The position numbers were made by a program, and so were the translations under genes. Below, one piece after another: positions 21,541 to 34,227 of a stretch of DNA of 64,000 nt (the stretch's first letter is position 1; every line of letters begins with the position of its first letter). The notes below the pieces were generated by a model. That model made no database searches. It saw only the letters and a list, made by a program, of their open reading frames with translations, and was not told where the DNA came from. The stretch spans positions 11,461,001 to 11,525,000 of the forward strand of contig JAUIMM010000188.1 of NCBI GenBank assembly GCA_031769625.1, in the 5' to 3' direction. This DNA comes from Taudactylus pleione (lineage: Eukaryota > Chordata > Amphibia > Anura > Myobatrachidae).

Positions 21541-23400
21541 GTCTCTGTACTGGTATATTGTAAGGGGTCTCTGTGCTGGTATATTGTAAGGGCTCTCTGT
21601 GCTGGTATATTGTAAGGGGTCTCTGGGCTGGTATATTGTAAGGGGTCTCTGTGCTGGTATATTGTAAGGGGTCTCTGTGCTGGGATATTGTAAGGGGTCT
21701 CTGTGCTGGTATATTGTAAGGGGTCTCTGTGCTGGTATATTGTAAGGGGTCTCTGGGCTGGTATATTGTAAGGGGTCTCTGTGCTGGTATATTGTAAGGG
21801 GTCTCTGTGCTGGGATATTGTAAGGGGTCTCTGTGCTGATATATTGTAAGGGGTCTCTGTGCTGGTATATTGTAATCTGTGCTGGTATATTGTAAGGGGT
21901 CTCTGTGCTGGTATATTGTAAGGAGTATCTGTGCTGGTATATTGTAAGCGGTCTCTGTGCTGGTATATTGTAAGGGATCTCTGTGCTGGTATATTGTAAG
22001 GGGTCTCTGGGCTGGTATATTGTAAGGGGTCTCAGTGCTGGGATATTGTAAGGGGTCTCTGTGCTGGGATATTGTAAGGGGTCTCTGTGCTGGTATATTG
22101 TAAGGGGTCTCTGTGCTGGTATATTGTAAGGAGTCTCTGTGCTGGGATATTGTAAGGGGTCTCTGTGCTGGGATATTGTAAGGGGTCTCTGTGCTGGGAT
22201 ATTGTAAGGGGTCTCTGGGCTGGTATATTGTAAGGGGTCTCTGTGCTGGGATATTGTAAGGGGTCTCTGTGCTGGGATATTGTAAGGGGTCTCTGTGCTG
22301 GTATATTGTAAGGGGTCTCTGTGCTGGTATATTGTAAGGAGTCTCTGTGCTGGGATATTGTAAGGGGTCTCTGTGCTGGGATATTGTAAGGGGTCTCTGC
22401 TGGTATATTGTAAGGGGTCTCTGTGTTGTATATTGTAAGGGGTCTCTGTGCTGGTATATTGTAAGGGGTCTCTGTGCTGGGATATTGTAAGGGGTCTCTG
22501 TGCTGGTATATTGTAAGGGGTCTCTGTGCTGGTATATTGTAAGGGGTCTCTGTGCTGGTATATTGTAAGGGGTCTCTGTGCTGGTATATTGTAAGGGGTC
22601 TCTGTGTTGGGATATTGTAAGGGGTCTCTGTGCTGTTATATTGTAAGGGGTCTCTGTGCTGGGATATTGTAAGGGGTCTCTGTGCTGGTATATTATAAGG
22701 GGTCTCTGTGCTGGTATATTGTAAGGGGTCTCTGTGCTGGTATATTGTAAGGGGTCTCTGTGCTGGTATATTGTAAGGGGTCTCTGTGCTGGTATATTGT
22801 AAGGGGTCTCTGTGCTGGTATATTGTAAGGGGTCTCTGTGCTGGTATATTATAAGAGGTCTCTGTGCTGATATATTGTAAGGGGTCTCTGTGCTGGGATA
22901 TTGTAAGGGGTCTCTGTGCTGGGATATTGTAAGGGGTCTCTGTGTTGTATATTATATGGGGTGTCTGTGCTGGTATATTGTATAGGGTGTCTGTGCTGGT
23001 ATATTGCATTGTCTCTCTGTTGTATATTATATGGGGTGTCTGTGCTGGTATATTGTATGGGGTCCCTGTGCTGGTATATTGCATTGTCTCTCTGTGTTGT
23101 ATATTATATGGGGTGTGTGGGCTGCTATATTGTATGGGGTCCCTGTGCTGGTATATTGCATTGTCTCCGTGTTGTACATTGTATGGGGTGTCTGTGCTGC
23201 TATATTGTATGGGGTCCCTGTGCTGGTATATTGCATTGTCTCTGTGTTGTACATTGTATGGGGTGTCTGTGCTGCTATATTGTATGGGGTCCCTGTGCTG
23301 GTATATTGCATTGTCTCTCTGTTGTATATTGTATGGGGTGTCTGTGCTGGTATAATTTATGGGGTGTCTGTACTGGTATATTGTATGGGGTGTGTATGTT
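21541..23400. repeat. 26-bp minisatellite, then higher-order form
   Basis: About 55 head-to-tail copies of a 26-bp unit (GGGGTCTCTGTGCTGGTATA then TTGTAA) run to about 22950. Main variants are GGTATATTG versus GGGATATTG. From 22950 to 23400 three diverged monomers form longer units of about 75 bp (TGTATGGGGTCCCTGTGCTGG and TGCATTGTCTCTG forms). Long frames on both strands are repeat artefacts. The core GTGCTGGTATATTGTA recurs in the next two arrays. Confidence 0.95.
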
Positions 23401-23795
23401 TGTATACTGTGTGAGGGTACTTAGTATTATTAGTACCAACCTAAGAAAATCTGCCTTGTATTATAAGTAAAGCTGGCCAGCGGTAAGAAATGAGAGAATA
23501 CAATATTTTGTATACAAGATTCTGAGAGCACTTCCTTAGAACATGCTTTATTATCGCACGCAGATTATACCGTGGGTCTAGCATGTAAGACGCACCCACT
23601 CACAGGAGCATGGCATAGCACCCAGCAGCTGGGACTAAAGTAGTCACTACTGTATTAGGATGGCGGGACAGTCCCATAATAGCGGCATTTTTTATCAGGA
23701 TGTATATAGATGCTAAAATGTAACACAGAATAATTAAAGTACTACAACTTTATTTTATACATCTCTCATGTAAATAACACATAAATAAATTCTAT
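23401..23795. other. Spacer between minisatellites
   Basis: Non-repetitive DNA of about 390 bp. No gene or element end identified. Confidence 0.4.
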
Positions 23796-26700
23796 TTTCA
23801 TGGCATATTGTATGGTATGGGCACTGTGCTGGTACATTGCTTTATAGGGCACCATAGTAATATATTGGTTGGGGCAGAGCATGGTGCTGGCATATTGTAT
23901 GGGATGGGCACCGTTCTGGTACATTGCTTTATAGAGCACCATAGTAATATATTGGTTGGGGCAAGCACTGTGCGGGCATATTGTATGGTATGGGCACTGT
24001 GCTGGTACATTGCTTTATAGGGCACCATAGTAATATATTGGTTGGGGCAGAGCATGGTGCTGGCATATTGTATGGGGAGGGGCACTGTGCTGGTAAATTG
24101 CATTATAGGGGACTATAGTAATATATTGGTTGGGGCAGAGCACTGTGCGGGCATATTGTATGGGGAGGGGCACTGTGCTGGTACATTGCATTATAGGTCA
24201 CTATAGTAATATATTGGTTGGGGCAGAGCACTGTACTGGCATATTGTATGGGGAGGGGCACTGTGCTGGTACATTGCATTATAGGGCACTATAGTAATAT
24301 AATGGTTGGGGCAGAGCACTGTACTGGCACGTTGTATGGGATGGGCACTGTGCTGGAACATTGCATTATAGGGCACTATAGTAATATATTGGTTGGGGCA
24401 GAGCACTGTACTGGCATATTGTATGGGGAGGGGCACTGTGCTGGTACATTGCATTATAGGGCACTATAGTAATATAATGGTTGGGGCAGAGCACTGTGCT
24501 GGCACGTTGTATGGGGAGGGGCACTGTGCTGGTACATTGCAATAAAGGGCACTATAGTAATATATTGGTTGGGGCAGAGCACTGTACTGGCATATTGTAT
24601 GAGGAGGGGTACTGTGCTGGTACATTGCATTATAGGGCACTATAGTAATATATTAGTTGGGGCAGAGCACTGTGCTGGCACGTTGTATGGGGAGGGGCAC
24701 TGTGCTGGTACATTGCAATATAGGGCACTATAGTAATATATTGGTTGGGGCAGAGCGCGGTGCTGGCATATTGTATGGGGAGGGGCACTGTGCTGGTACA
24801 TTGCTTTATAGGGCACTATAGTAATATATTGGTTGGGGCAGAGCATGGTGCTGGCATATTGTATGGGGAGGGGCACTGTGCTGGTACATTGCTTTATAGA
24901 GCACCATAGTAATATATTGGTTGGGGCAAGCACTGTGCTGGCATATTGTATGGGATGGGCACTGTGCTGGTACATTGCTTTATAGGGCACCATAGTAATA
25001 TAATGGTTGGGGCAGAGCACTGTGCTGGCACATTATATGGGGAGGGGCACTGTGCAGGTACATTGCTTTATAGGGCACTATAGTAATATATTGGTTGGGG
25101 CAGAGCACTGTGCGGATATATTGTATGAGAGGGGCACTGTGCTGGTACATTGCATTATAGGGCACTATAGTAATATATTGGTTGGGGCAGAGCACTGTGC
25201 GGATATATTGTATGGGAGGGGCACTGTGCTGGTACATTGCATTATAGGGCACTATAGTAATATATTGGTTGGGGCAGAGCACTGTGCGGATATATTGTAT
25301 GGGAGGGGCACTGTGCTGGTACATTGCATTATAGGGCACTATAGTAATATATTGGTTGGGGTAGAGCACTGTGCGGGCATATTGTATGTGATGGACACTG
25401 TGCTGGTACATTGCATTATAGGGCACTATAGTAATATATTGGTTGGGGCAAGCACTGTGCGGGCATATTGTATGGTATGGGCACTGTGCTGGTACATTGC
25501 TTTATAGGGCACCATAGTAATATATTGGTTGGGGCAGAGCATGGTGCTGGCATATTGTATGGGATGGGCACCGTGCTGGTACATTGCTTTATAGAGCACC
25601 ATAGTAATATATTGGTTGGGGCAAGCACTGTGCGGGCATATTGTATGGTATGGGCACTGTGCTGGTACATTGCTTTATAGGGCACCATAGTAATATATTG
25701 GTTGGGGCAGAGCATGGTGCTGGCATATTGTATGGGGAGGGGCACTGTGCTGGTAAATTGCATTATAGGGCACCATAGTAATATATTGGTTGGGGCAGAG
25801 CACTGTGCGGGCATATTGTATGGGGAGGGGCACTGTGCTGGTACATTGCATTATAGGTCACTATAGTAATATATTGGTTGGGGCAGAGCACTGTACTGGC
25901 ATATTGTATGGGGAGAGGCACTGTGCTGGTACATTGCATTATAGGGCACTATAGTAATATAATGGTTGGGGCAGAGCACTGTGCTGGCACGTTGTATGGG
26001 ATGGGCACTGTGCTGGTACATTGCATTATAGGGCACTATAGTAATATAATGGTTGGGGCAGAGCACTGTACTGGCACGTTGTATGGGATGGGCACTGTGC
26101 TGGAACATTGCATTATAGGGCACTATAGTAATATATTGGTTGGGGCAGAGCACTGTGCTGGCACGTTGTATGGGGAGGGGCACTGTGCTGGTACATTGCA
26201 ATATAGGGCACTATAGTAATATATTGGTTGGGGCAGAGCAAGGTGCTGGCATATTGTATGGGGAGGGGCACTGTGCTGGTACATTGCTTTATAGGGCACC
26301 ATAGTAATATATTGGTTGGGGCAGAGCATGGTGCTGGCATATTGTATGGGATGGGCACCGTGCTGGAACATTGCTTTATAGAGCACCATAGTAATATATT
26401 GGTTGGGGCAAGCACTGTGCTGGCATATTGTATGGGATGGGCACTGTGCTGGTACATTGCTTTATAGGGCACCATAGTAATATAATGGTTGGGGCAGAGC
26501 ACTGTGCTGGCACATTATATGGGGAGGGGCACTGTGCTGGTATATTGCTTTATAGGGCACTATAGTAATATATTGGTTGGGGCAATGCACTGTGCGGGCA
26601 TATTGTATGGTATGGGCACTGTGCTGGTACATTGCATTACAGGGCACTATAGTAATATATTGGTTGGGGCAGAGCACTGTGCGGATATATTGTATGGGAG

Positions 26701-27683
26701 GGGCACTGTGCTGGTACATTGCATTATAGGGCACTATAGTAATATATTGGTTGGGGTAGAGCACTGTGCTGGCATATTGTATGGGGATGGGCACTGTGCT
26801 GGTACATTGCATTATAGGGCACTATAGTAATATATTGGTTGGGGCAAGCACTGTGCTGGCATATTGTATGTGATGGACACTGTGCTGTTACATTGCATTA
26901 TAGGGCACTATAGTAATATATTGGTTGGGGCAGGGCACTGTGCGGGCATATTGTATGTGATGGACACTGTGCTGGTACATTGCATTATAGGGCACTATAG
27001 TAATATATTGGTTGGGGCAGAGCACTGTGCGGGCATATTGTATGTGATGGACACTGTGCTGGTACATTGCATTATAGGGCACTATAGTAATATATTGGTT
27101 GGGGCAAGCACTGTGCTGGCATATTGTATGTGATGGACACTGTGCTGGTACATTGCATTATAGGGCACTATAGTAATATATTGGTTGGGGCAGAGCACTG
27201 TGCGGGCATATTGTATGTGATGGACACTGTGCTGGTACATTGCATTATAGGGCACTATAGTAATATATTGGTTGGGGCAGAGCACTGTGCTGGCATATTG
27301 TATTGGGAGGGGCACTGTGCAGGTACATTGCATTATAGGGCACTATAGTAATATATTGGTTGGGGCAGAGCACTGTGCTGGCATATTGTATGTGATGGAC
27401 ACTGTGCTGGTACATTGCATTATAGGGCACTATAGTAATATATTGGTTGGGGCAGAGCACTGTGCGGGCATATTGTATGTGATGGACACTGTGCTGGTAC
27501 ATTGCATTATAGGGCACTATAGTAATATATTGGTTGGGGCAGAGCACTGTGCTGGCATATTGTATTGGGAGGGGCACTGTGCAGGTACATTGCATTATAG
27601 GTCACTATAGTAATATATTGGTTGGGGCAGAGCACTGTGCTGGCATATTGTATTGGGAGGGGCACTGTGCAGGTACATTGCAT
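23796..27683. repeat. 88-bp minisatellite with 1.66-kb higher-order duplication
   Basis: The unit is about 88 bp and contains GCACTGTGCTGGTACATTGC, TATAGTAATATATTGGTTGG and GAGCACTGTGCTGGCATATT. It seems to be three diverged monomers of about 29 bp. About 44 units are present. Diagnostic variants recur at a spacing of 1660 bp (the run starting near 23808 again at 25468, and 24218 again at 25878), showing a multi-unit duplication. Confidence 0.95.
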
Positions 27684-28269
27684 GGGATGCAATCAGGAAG
27701 CCGGCTGACGTAAGCCCGTCAGCCGGCTTCCCGACTGCATTATCCCGGCGAGGGTTAAATAACAGGCGTCTAAATCTAGGCGCCTGTCATTTTTCTGACA
27801 CCAGGAGACCGGCACCCGGCATCCCGATCGAAGGGATGCCGGGCGCCGCCAGCGGACAGCCGTGGGGGGAGGGTTAGGTTTAGGGCTCCGGGGGGGACTT
27901 AGGGTTAGGCACCCCCCGGGAGGGTTAGGATTAGGCTAGGGGGAGGGAGGGTTAGGGTTAGGCACCCCCGGGGGAGGTTAGGGTCAGGCACCCCCCCAGG
28001 GGTCTTAGGTTTAGGCAGCAGGGAAGGGGGGGTTAGGGTTAGGCACTTAGAGGGGGGATTAGGGTTAGGCACAGGGGGGAGGTTAGGGATAGGCACTCCA
28101 AAGGAGGGTTAGGGTTGGGGGAGGTTAGGTTAGTAGATATTTACCTTAGGACGATCGGGATTTCCAGCGCTGTCGGGCTTCCGCTGCCGGGCTCTGCTGT
28201 TTTGTTGGGCTGCCGCTGCAGGGATTCGGACTCCCGGCCATGCGGCTGCCTAGATATCATACCGATTCC
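27684..28269 (+). mobile_element. G-rich transposon with telomere-like repeats, copy 2
   Basis: Inserted in the 88-bp array. CATTGCAT is present at both sides (27676-27683 and 28270-28277), and the array continues in register. The start is GGGATGCAATCAGG. It contains a CCGGCTGACG / CGTCAGCCGG palindrome, ACAGGCGTCTAAATCTAGGC dyad and CCCGGCATCCCGATCG dyad. Then about ten irregular GGGTTAGGGTTAGGCACC units follow (27870-28135). No coding frame. Superfamily is uncertain; the 7-8-bp duplication would allow hAT. Confidence 0.75.
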
Positions 28270-30430
28270 CATTGCATTATTGGGTACTATAGTAATATAT
28301 TGGTTGGGGCAGAGCACTGTGCGGGCATATTGTATGGGGAGGGGCAATAAGCTAGCATACTGTATGAAGAGGGGCACTATGCTGGCATATTGTATGAGGA
28401 GGGACAATATGCTGGAATACTGTAAGAGGAGAGGCACTATGCTGTCATACTGTATGAGGAGGGGCACTAAGCTGGTATATTGTATGAGGAGGGGCACTAT
28501 GCTGGCATACTGTAATAGGAGTGAAACTATGCTGGAATACTGTATGAGGGGCACTATGCTGGCATACTGTATGAGGAGGGGCACTGTGCTGTTTTATTGT
28601 ATGAGGAGGGGAACTATGCTGGCATACTGTATGAGGAGGAGCATTATGCTGGCATACTGTATGAGGAGGGGCACTATGCTGGCTTATTTGTATGAGGGGC
28701 ACTATGCTGGCATACTGTAAGAGGAGGGGTACTATGCTGGCATACTGTATGAGGAGGGGCACTGTGCTGGCATACTGTATGAGGAGGGGCACTGTGCTGT
28801 TTTATTGTATGAGGAGGGGAACTATGCTGGCATACTGTAAGAGGAGGGGTACTATGCTGACATACTGTATGAGGAGGGGCACTGTGCTGGCATACTGTAT
28901 GAGGAGGGGCACTGTGCTGTTTTATTGTATGAGGAGGGGCACTATGCTGGCATACTGTATGAGGAGGGGCACTGTGCTGTTTTATTGTATGAGGAGGGGC
29001 ACTATGCTGGCTTATTGTATGAGGGCCACTATGCTGGCATACTGTAAGAGGAGGGGTACTATGCTGGCATACTGTATGAGGAGGGGCACTGTGCTGGCAT
29101 ACTGTATGAGGAGGGGCACTGTGCTGTTTTATTGTATGAGGAGGGGAACTATGCTGGCATACTGTATGAGGAGGAGCATTATGCTGGTATACTGTATGAG
29201 GAGGGGCACTATGCTGGCTTATTGTATGAGGGGCACTATGCTGGCATACTGTAAGAGGAGTGGTACTATGCTGGCATACTGTATGAGGAAGAACATTATG
29301 CTGGCATAATGTATGAGGACAGACACTATGCTGGCATACTGTATGAGGACGGACACTATGCTGGCATACTGTATGAGGAGGGGCACTATGCTGGCATACT
29401 GTATAGGGATTGGAGAAGCACTATGCTGGTATTTTGTATGAGGAAGGGCACTATGCTGGCATACTGTAAGAGGGGGGGCACTATGCTGGCATACTGTAAG
29501 AGGGGGGGCACTATGCTGGCATACTGTATGAGGAGGGGCACTATGCTGGCATAATGTATGAGGAGGGGCACTATGCTGGAATACTGTATAGGGATGGGAG
29601 AAGCACTATGCTGGTATTTTGTATGAGGAGGGGCACTATGCTAGCATATTGTAATAGAAGGGGCATTATACTGGAATAATGTATGAGGAGGGGCACTACT
29701 GTAGTAGAAGGGGCATTATGCAGGAATAAAGTATGAGGAGGGGCACTATGCTGGCATACTGTAGGAGGAGGGGCACTATGCTGGCATAGTGTATAAGTAT
29801 GGGAGAAGCACTATGCTTGCATACTGTATGAGGAGGGACACTGTGCTGGCATACTGTTTGAGGAGGGGCACTATGCTGGCATACTGTAAGAGGAGGGGCA
29901 CTATGCTGGTACACTGTAGGAGGAGGGGCACTATGCTGGCATACTGTAAGAGGAGGGGCACTATGCTGGCATACTGTAGGAGGAGGGGCACTATGCTGGC
30001 ATACTGTATGAGGAGGGACACTATGCTGGCATACTGTATGAGGAGGGGCACTATGCTGGCATACTGTATGAGGACGGACACTATGCTGGCATACTGTATA
30101 GGGATTGGAGAAGCACGATGCTGGTATACTGTATGAGTTATGACACTGTGCTGGCATACTGTATGAGGAAGGGCACCGTAATGGTATATTGTATGAGAAG
30201 GGGCACTTTGCTGGCATACTGTATTAGGAGGGGCACTATGCTGGTGTAATGTATGAGAAGGGGCACTTTGCTGGCATACTGTATGAGAAGGGGCACTTTG
30301 CTGGAATACTGTATGAGGAGGGGCACTTTGCTGGTATACTGTATGAGGAGGGGCACTATGCTGGAATACTGTATGAGGGGCACTTTGCTGGTATACTGTA
30401 TGAGGAGGGGCACTATGCTGGCATACTGTA
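28270..30430. repeat. 30-bp minisatellite
   Basis: About 70 units of about 30 bp (GAGGAGGGGCACTATGCTGG then CATACTGTAT). Variants include CTGTTTTATTG and GGGATTGGAGAAG. The core CTATGCTGGCATACTGTA is close to the core of the two preceding arrays, so all three probably share an ancestral monomer. Confidence 0.95.
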
Positions 30431-31820
30431 TAATATTGTCTGATATAAAAGGGCTGCACCCAGTACACCTGTAATAACGTCTGATATAAATGGGCTGCAC
30501 TCAGTACACCTATAATAATATCTGATATAAAAGGGCTGCACCCAGTACACCTATAATAACGTCTGATATAAAAGGGCTGCACCCAGTACACCTATAATAA
30601 CGTCTGACATAAATGGGCTGCACCCAGAACACCTATAATAACGTCTGATATAAAAGGGCTGCACCCAGTACACCTATAATAACGTCTGATATAAAAGGGC
30701 TGCACCCAGTACACCTATAATAACGTCTGATATAAAAGGGCTGCACCCAGTACACCTATAATAACATCTCATATAAAAGGGCTGCACCCAGTATACCTAT
30801 AATAATGTCTGATATAAAAGGGCTGCACCAAGTATACCTATAATAATGTCTGATATAAAAGGGCTGCACCCAGTACACCTATAATAACATCTCATATAAA
30901 AGGGCTGCACCCAGTACACCTATAATAATGTCTGATATAAAAGGGCTGCACCCAGTATACCTATAATAACGTCTGATATAAAAGGGCTGCACCCAGTACA
31001 CCTATAACGTCTGATATAAAAGGGCTACACTCAGTACACCTATAATAACGTCTGATATAAAAGGGCTGCACTCAGTACACCTATAATAACGTCTGATAAA
31101 AAAGGGCTGTACCCTGTACACCTATAATAACGTCTGATATAAAAGGGCTGCACCCAGTACACCTATAATAATGTCTTATAATAAAACAGCTGCACCCAGT
31201 ACACCTATAATAATGTCTGATATAAATGGGCTGCAATCAGTACACCTATAATAACGTCTGATATAAAAGGGCTGCACCCAGTACACCTATAATAACGTCT
31301 GATATAAAAGGGCTGCTATCAGTACACCTATAATAACGTCTGACATAAAAGGGCTGCACTCAGTACACCTATAATAACATCTGACATAAAAGGGCTGCAC
31401 CCAGTACACCTATAATAACGTCTGATATAAAAGGGCTGCACCCAGTCTACCTATAATAATGTCTGATATAAAAGGGCTGCACCCAGTATACCTATAATAA
31501 TGTCTGCTATAAAAGGGCTGCACCCAGTACACCTATAATAATGTCTGATATAAAAGGGCTGCACCCAGTACATCTATAATAACGTCTAATATAAAAGGGC
31601 TGCACTCAGTACACCTATAATAAAAAGGGCTGCACTCAGTACACCTATAATAATAACGTCTGATATAAAAGGGCTGCACTCAGTACACCTATAATAACGT
31701 CTGATATAAAAGGGCTGCACCCAGTACACCTATAATAACGTCTGATATAAAAGGGCTGCACCCAGTATACCTATAATAATGTCTGATATAAAAGGGCTGC
31801 ACTCAGTACACCTATAATAA
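30425..31820. repeat. 41-bp minisatellite, left part
   Basis: Unit of 41 bp (GTCTGATATAAAAGGGCTGC, then ACCCAGTACACCTATAATAAC). About 34 copies up to the DIRS insertion. Some units lack the AATAA part and are shorter. Confidence 0.95.
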
Positions 31821-31867
31821 TATGAGATATGGTAAGAACTTACCCTTGTTATCTCTATTTCTACGAA

Positions 31868-32007
31868 GTCCATAGGGTTCCACAGGATACCTTGGGGTAT
31901 AGGTGTGACGTCAGTCGCTGGGCACCATAGAGTTAAGCTTTTCAGCCTCCCAGGATGCACTAGGGTCCCCCTCCTATACCCCGCCCCCGAGCCAAGGCAC
32001 CTCAGTT
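31868..32007 (-). repeat. DIRS left inverted terminal repeat (3' side)
   Basis: From ACAGGATACCTTGGGG through GTGACGTCAGTCGCTGG to AAGGCACCTCAGTT this is complementary to 37569-37720 with a few differences. The outer 47 bases (31821-31867) are an extension present only at this end, as in other DIRS elements. Confidence 0.9.
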
Positions 32008-32155
32008 AGTTATCAAGCCATAGGCCGGAGGAGGAGAAGGAAGAGAGAGAAAAAAGATCTGGACACATACAAGAATCACATTCTCACCAGAGAGAGACGG
32101 AAAACCGGTGACCAGAGCAAAGCTCATCTGCAGCACAGGTGCGACAGGGCGGGAG

Positions 32156-32267
32156 TCCTGTGGAACCCTATGGACTTCGTAGAAATAGAGATAACAAGGG
32201 TAAGTTCTTACCATATCTCATATTTTCTACTTCAGGGTCCATAGGGTATCCACAGGATACCTTGGGG
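32156..32267. repeat. DIRS internal complementary region
   Basis: 32156-32222 is the reverse complement of the left end (31821-31887). 32223-32267 is the reverse complement of the right end (37679-37723). The two end sequences are thus joined here, end to end. In DIRS-1 such a region is proposed to template the closure of a circular intermediate. Confidence 0.93.
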
Positions 32268-32287
32268 ATGTCCCAAAGCAGTATCCT

Positions 32288-33350
32288 TTAAGGGTGGGGA
32301 CGCTCCTGTGCAGAAAGGAGAATCCGCCGCCCGAAGGAAGCATCCTGAGAGGCGAAGGTGTCAAACCTGTAATACCTCACGAAGGTATGGACAGAGGACC
32401 ACGTAGCAGCCTTGCAGATCTGAACTGCCGAGGCACCACGTCGAGCTGCCCACGAAGGACCCACAGACCTAGTGGAATGAGCCTTCAGAGAAGGAGGGAC
32501 CGGTAGGCCTTCATGAAGATAAGCTTCAGAAATAGCCATACGGATCCAGGCTGCCAAAGTTTGCTTTGAAGCAGGCCAACCCTTTTTACGGAAGCCATAG
32601 AGGACAAACAAAGCGTCCGACTTCCTAAACGAAGAAGTGCGGTCCACATAAGTCCTTAAGGCCCGCACAACATCCAAAGAGGCCTCACCCACGGAAAGAC
32701 CCGGTGAGTTAAAGGCCGGAACAACTATTTCCTCGTTAACATGAAACTGGGAAACAACTTTGGGAAGAAACTCGGGCCGAGTGCGGAGCACTGCCCTGTT
32801 CCCATGAAAATCCAAGAAAGGGGGTCTACAAGAAAGAGCCCCTAACTCAGAAACACGTCTGGCCGAAGCAATGGCCAGAAGGAAAACAGTCTTAGCTGTT
32901 AGCCATTTAAGATCCACTGAGCCCAGTGGTTCAAACAGCGGTTCTTGGAGAGCCCTCAGGACCACAGCCAAATCCCAAGGCGCCACAGGTGGAACAAAGG
33001 GCGGCTGAATGCGGAGAACACCCTGCATAATGGTGCGCACATCCGGGATTGTAGCAATCCTACGGTGAAACCAGACAGATAGGGCCGAAACCTGTACCTT
33101 CAAAGAAGCAAGGCGAAGCCCATGATCTAGTCCCGCTTGCAGGAAGGCGAGAATCTGAGACAGACGAAACTCCCGCGGTGCATAACCTCTCGGTCGACAC
33201 CACTGGAAGAACGTATGCCACACGCGATGGTATATCCTCGCGGAAGACGGTTTCCGAGCTCGTAACATGGTACGCACCACAGAGCTGGAAAACCCCCGGG
33301 ACCTCAGCATGGCCGTCCCAACAGCCACGCCGTCAAAGACAGCCGAGTCA
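32288..33350 (-). CDS. DIRS tyrosine recombinase
   Basis: This is the C-terminal half of a 622-residue frame that opens at 34156. The N-terminal half of that frame overlaps the RNase H frame and is probably not used. The recombinase part (about 350 residues) begins near 33350. It shows the conserved set of the family: Arg in ASARRVSEL, the HxxR box as HSTRS, and the nucleophile region WSSVHTFVRYYR near the C-terminus. It would catalyse strand exchange that joins a circular cDNA to the target, which explains the missing target duplication. No stop or frameshift is seen, so it looks intact. Start codon not determined; overlap with the upstream pol frame is usual in DIRS elements. Confidence 0.85.
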
Positions 33351-34227
33351 GGTCTGGGTGAAGGCAAGGACCCTGAGACAGAAGGTCCGGTCGTAGCGGC
33401 AACCGCAGAGGACTGTCCACGGACAGACCCTGAAGGTCTGAGAACCAGTGCCGTCTGGGCCACGCGGGAGCTATCAACAGGAGCGTCCCTCCTTCCTGTT
33501 TGAATTTCCGGATTACCCGTGGAAGAAGGGAGACCGGAGGGAACAGGTATGCGAACCGGAACGTCCACCGGACGGACAGAGCATCCACCAGAGACGCCCC
33601 TTCGTCTCTTGTGCGAGACCCGTACACCGGCAACTTGTTGTTGTGCCGGGACGCCATGAGGTCGATTTCTGGAAGACCCCACCTGTCCATCAGTAGTTGA
33701 AAAACGTCCGGGTGCAGGGACCATTCCCCCGGATGAACGTCCTGGCGACTTAGAAAGTCTGCCTCCCAATTTAGCACTCCCGGGATGAAGACCGCTGATA
33801 TGGCCGGAAGATTGCGCTCCGCCCAAACCAGGATCCGAGAGACCTCTACGAGAGCCGCCCGACTGCGAGTTCCTCCTTGCCTGTTTATGTAGGCCACGGT
33901 GGTAGCGTTGTCCGACTGGACCTGCACCGGGCGACCCTGGAGAAACCGCTGTGCCTGCTGGAGAGCATTGAAGACCGCACAGAGTTCCAAGATATTTATT
34001 GGAAGATCCGCTTCTGTCGGCGTCCACCTGCCCTGGAACAAGTGTGGACCCGAAACTGCTCCCCAGCCCCGAAGACTGGCGTCCGTTGTCAACAGGACCC
34101 AATTTGGAACCCAGAACGGACGTCCCTTGTTGAGGTGGGTCGTCTGTAACCACCACGCAAGGGACAGGCGAACCTCCGGGGTGAGCACAATCGTCCGAAC
34201 TTCAGAGACTGAGGCAGCCCGTTCCAC
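33304..34227 (-). CDS. DIRS RNase H domain with C-terminal extension
   Basis: The 307-residue frame contains the RNase H pattern: Asp in TTDASLRGWG (about residue 48), Glu in NILELCAV (about 80), Asp in VQSDNATTVAYINRQGG (about 105) and NWEADFLSR (about 155). A downstream segment (LPEIDLMAS, then FPPVSLLPRVIRKF and LLLIAPAWPRRHWF) matches the region that follows RNase H in DIRS elements, described in the literature as methyltransferase-like. It would remove RNA from the RNA/DNA hybrid. The domain is in a different frame from the RT parts, indicating frameshifts or normal frame changes. The ATG at 34227 is only the first in frame; translation probably continues from RT. Confidence 0.8.
   Translation of the reverse strand: MERAASVSEVRTIVLTPEVRLSLAWWLQTTHLNKGRPFWVPNWVLLTTDASLRGWGAVSGPHLFQGRWTPTEADLPINILELCAVFNALQQAQRFLQGRPVQVQSDNATTVAYINRQGGTRSRAALVEVSRILVWAERNLPAISAVFIPGVLNWEADFLSRQDVHPGEWSLHPDVFQLLMDRWGLPEIDLMASRHNNKLPVYGSRTRDEGASLVDALSVRWTFRFAYLFPPVSLLPRVIRKFKQEGGTLLLIAPAWPRRHWFSDLQGLSVDSPLRLPLRPDLLSQGPCLHPDLTRLSLTAWLLGRPC

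Noticed and set aside
22032..23084. 350-residue open frame on the minus strand
   Set aside because: It is the 26-bp minisatellite read in one frame (a QHRDPLQY-type repeat). It has no start context, splice sites or composition of a real protein.
21541..23400. CRISPR-like regular repeat spacing
   Set aside because: Units are contiguous with no unique spacers, no cas genes are present, and the context is eukaryotic.
27870..28135. Interstitial telomere array
   Set aside because: TTAGGG-like units are irregular, interrupted by CACCCCC blocks, and lie inside a defined transposon.
24980..30591. Many 60-270-residue frames in the 88-bp, 30-bp and 41-bp arrays
   Set aside because: Repeat translations on both strands; no conserved domain.
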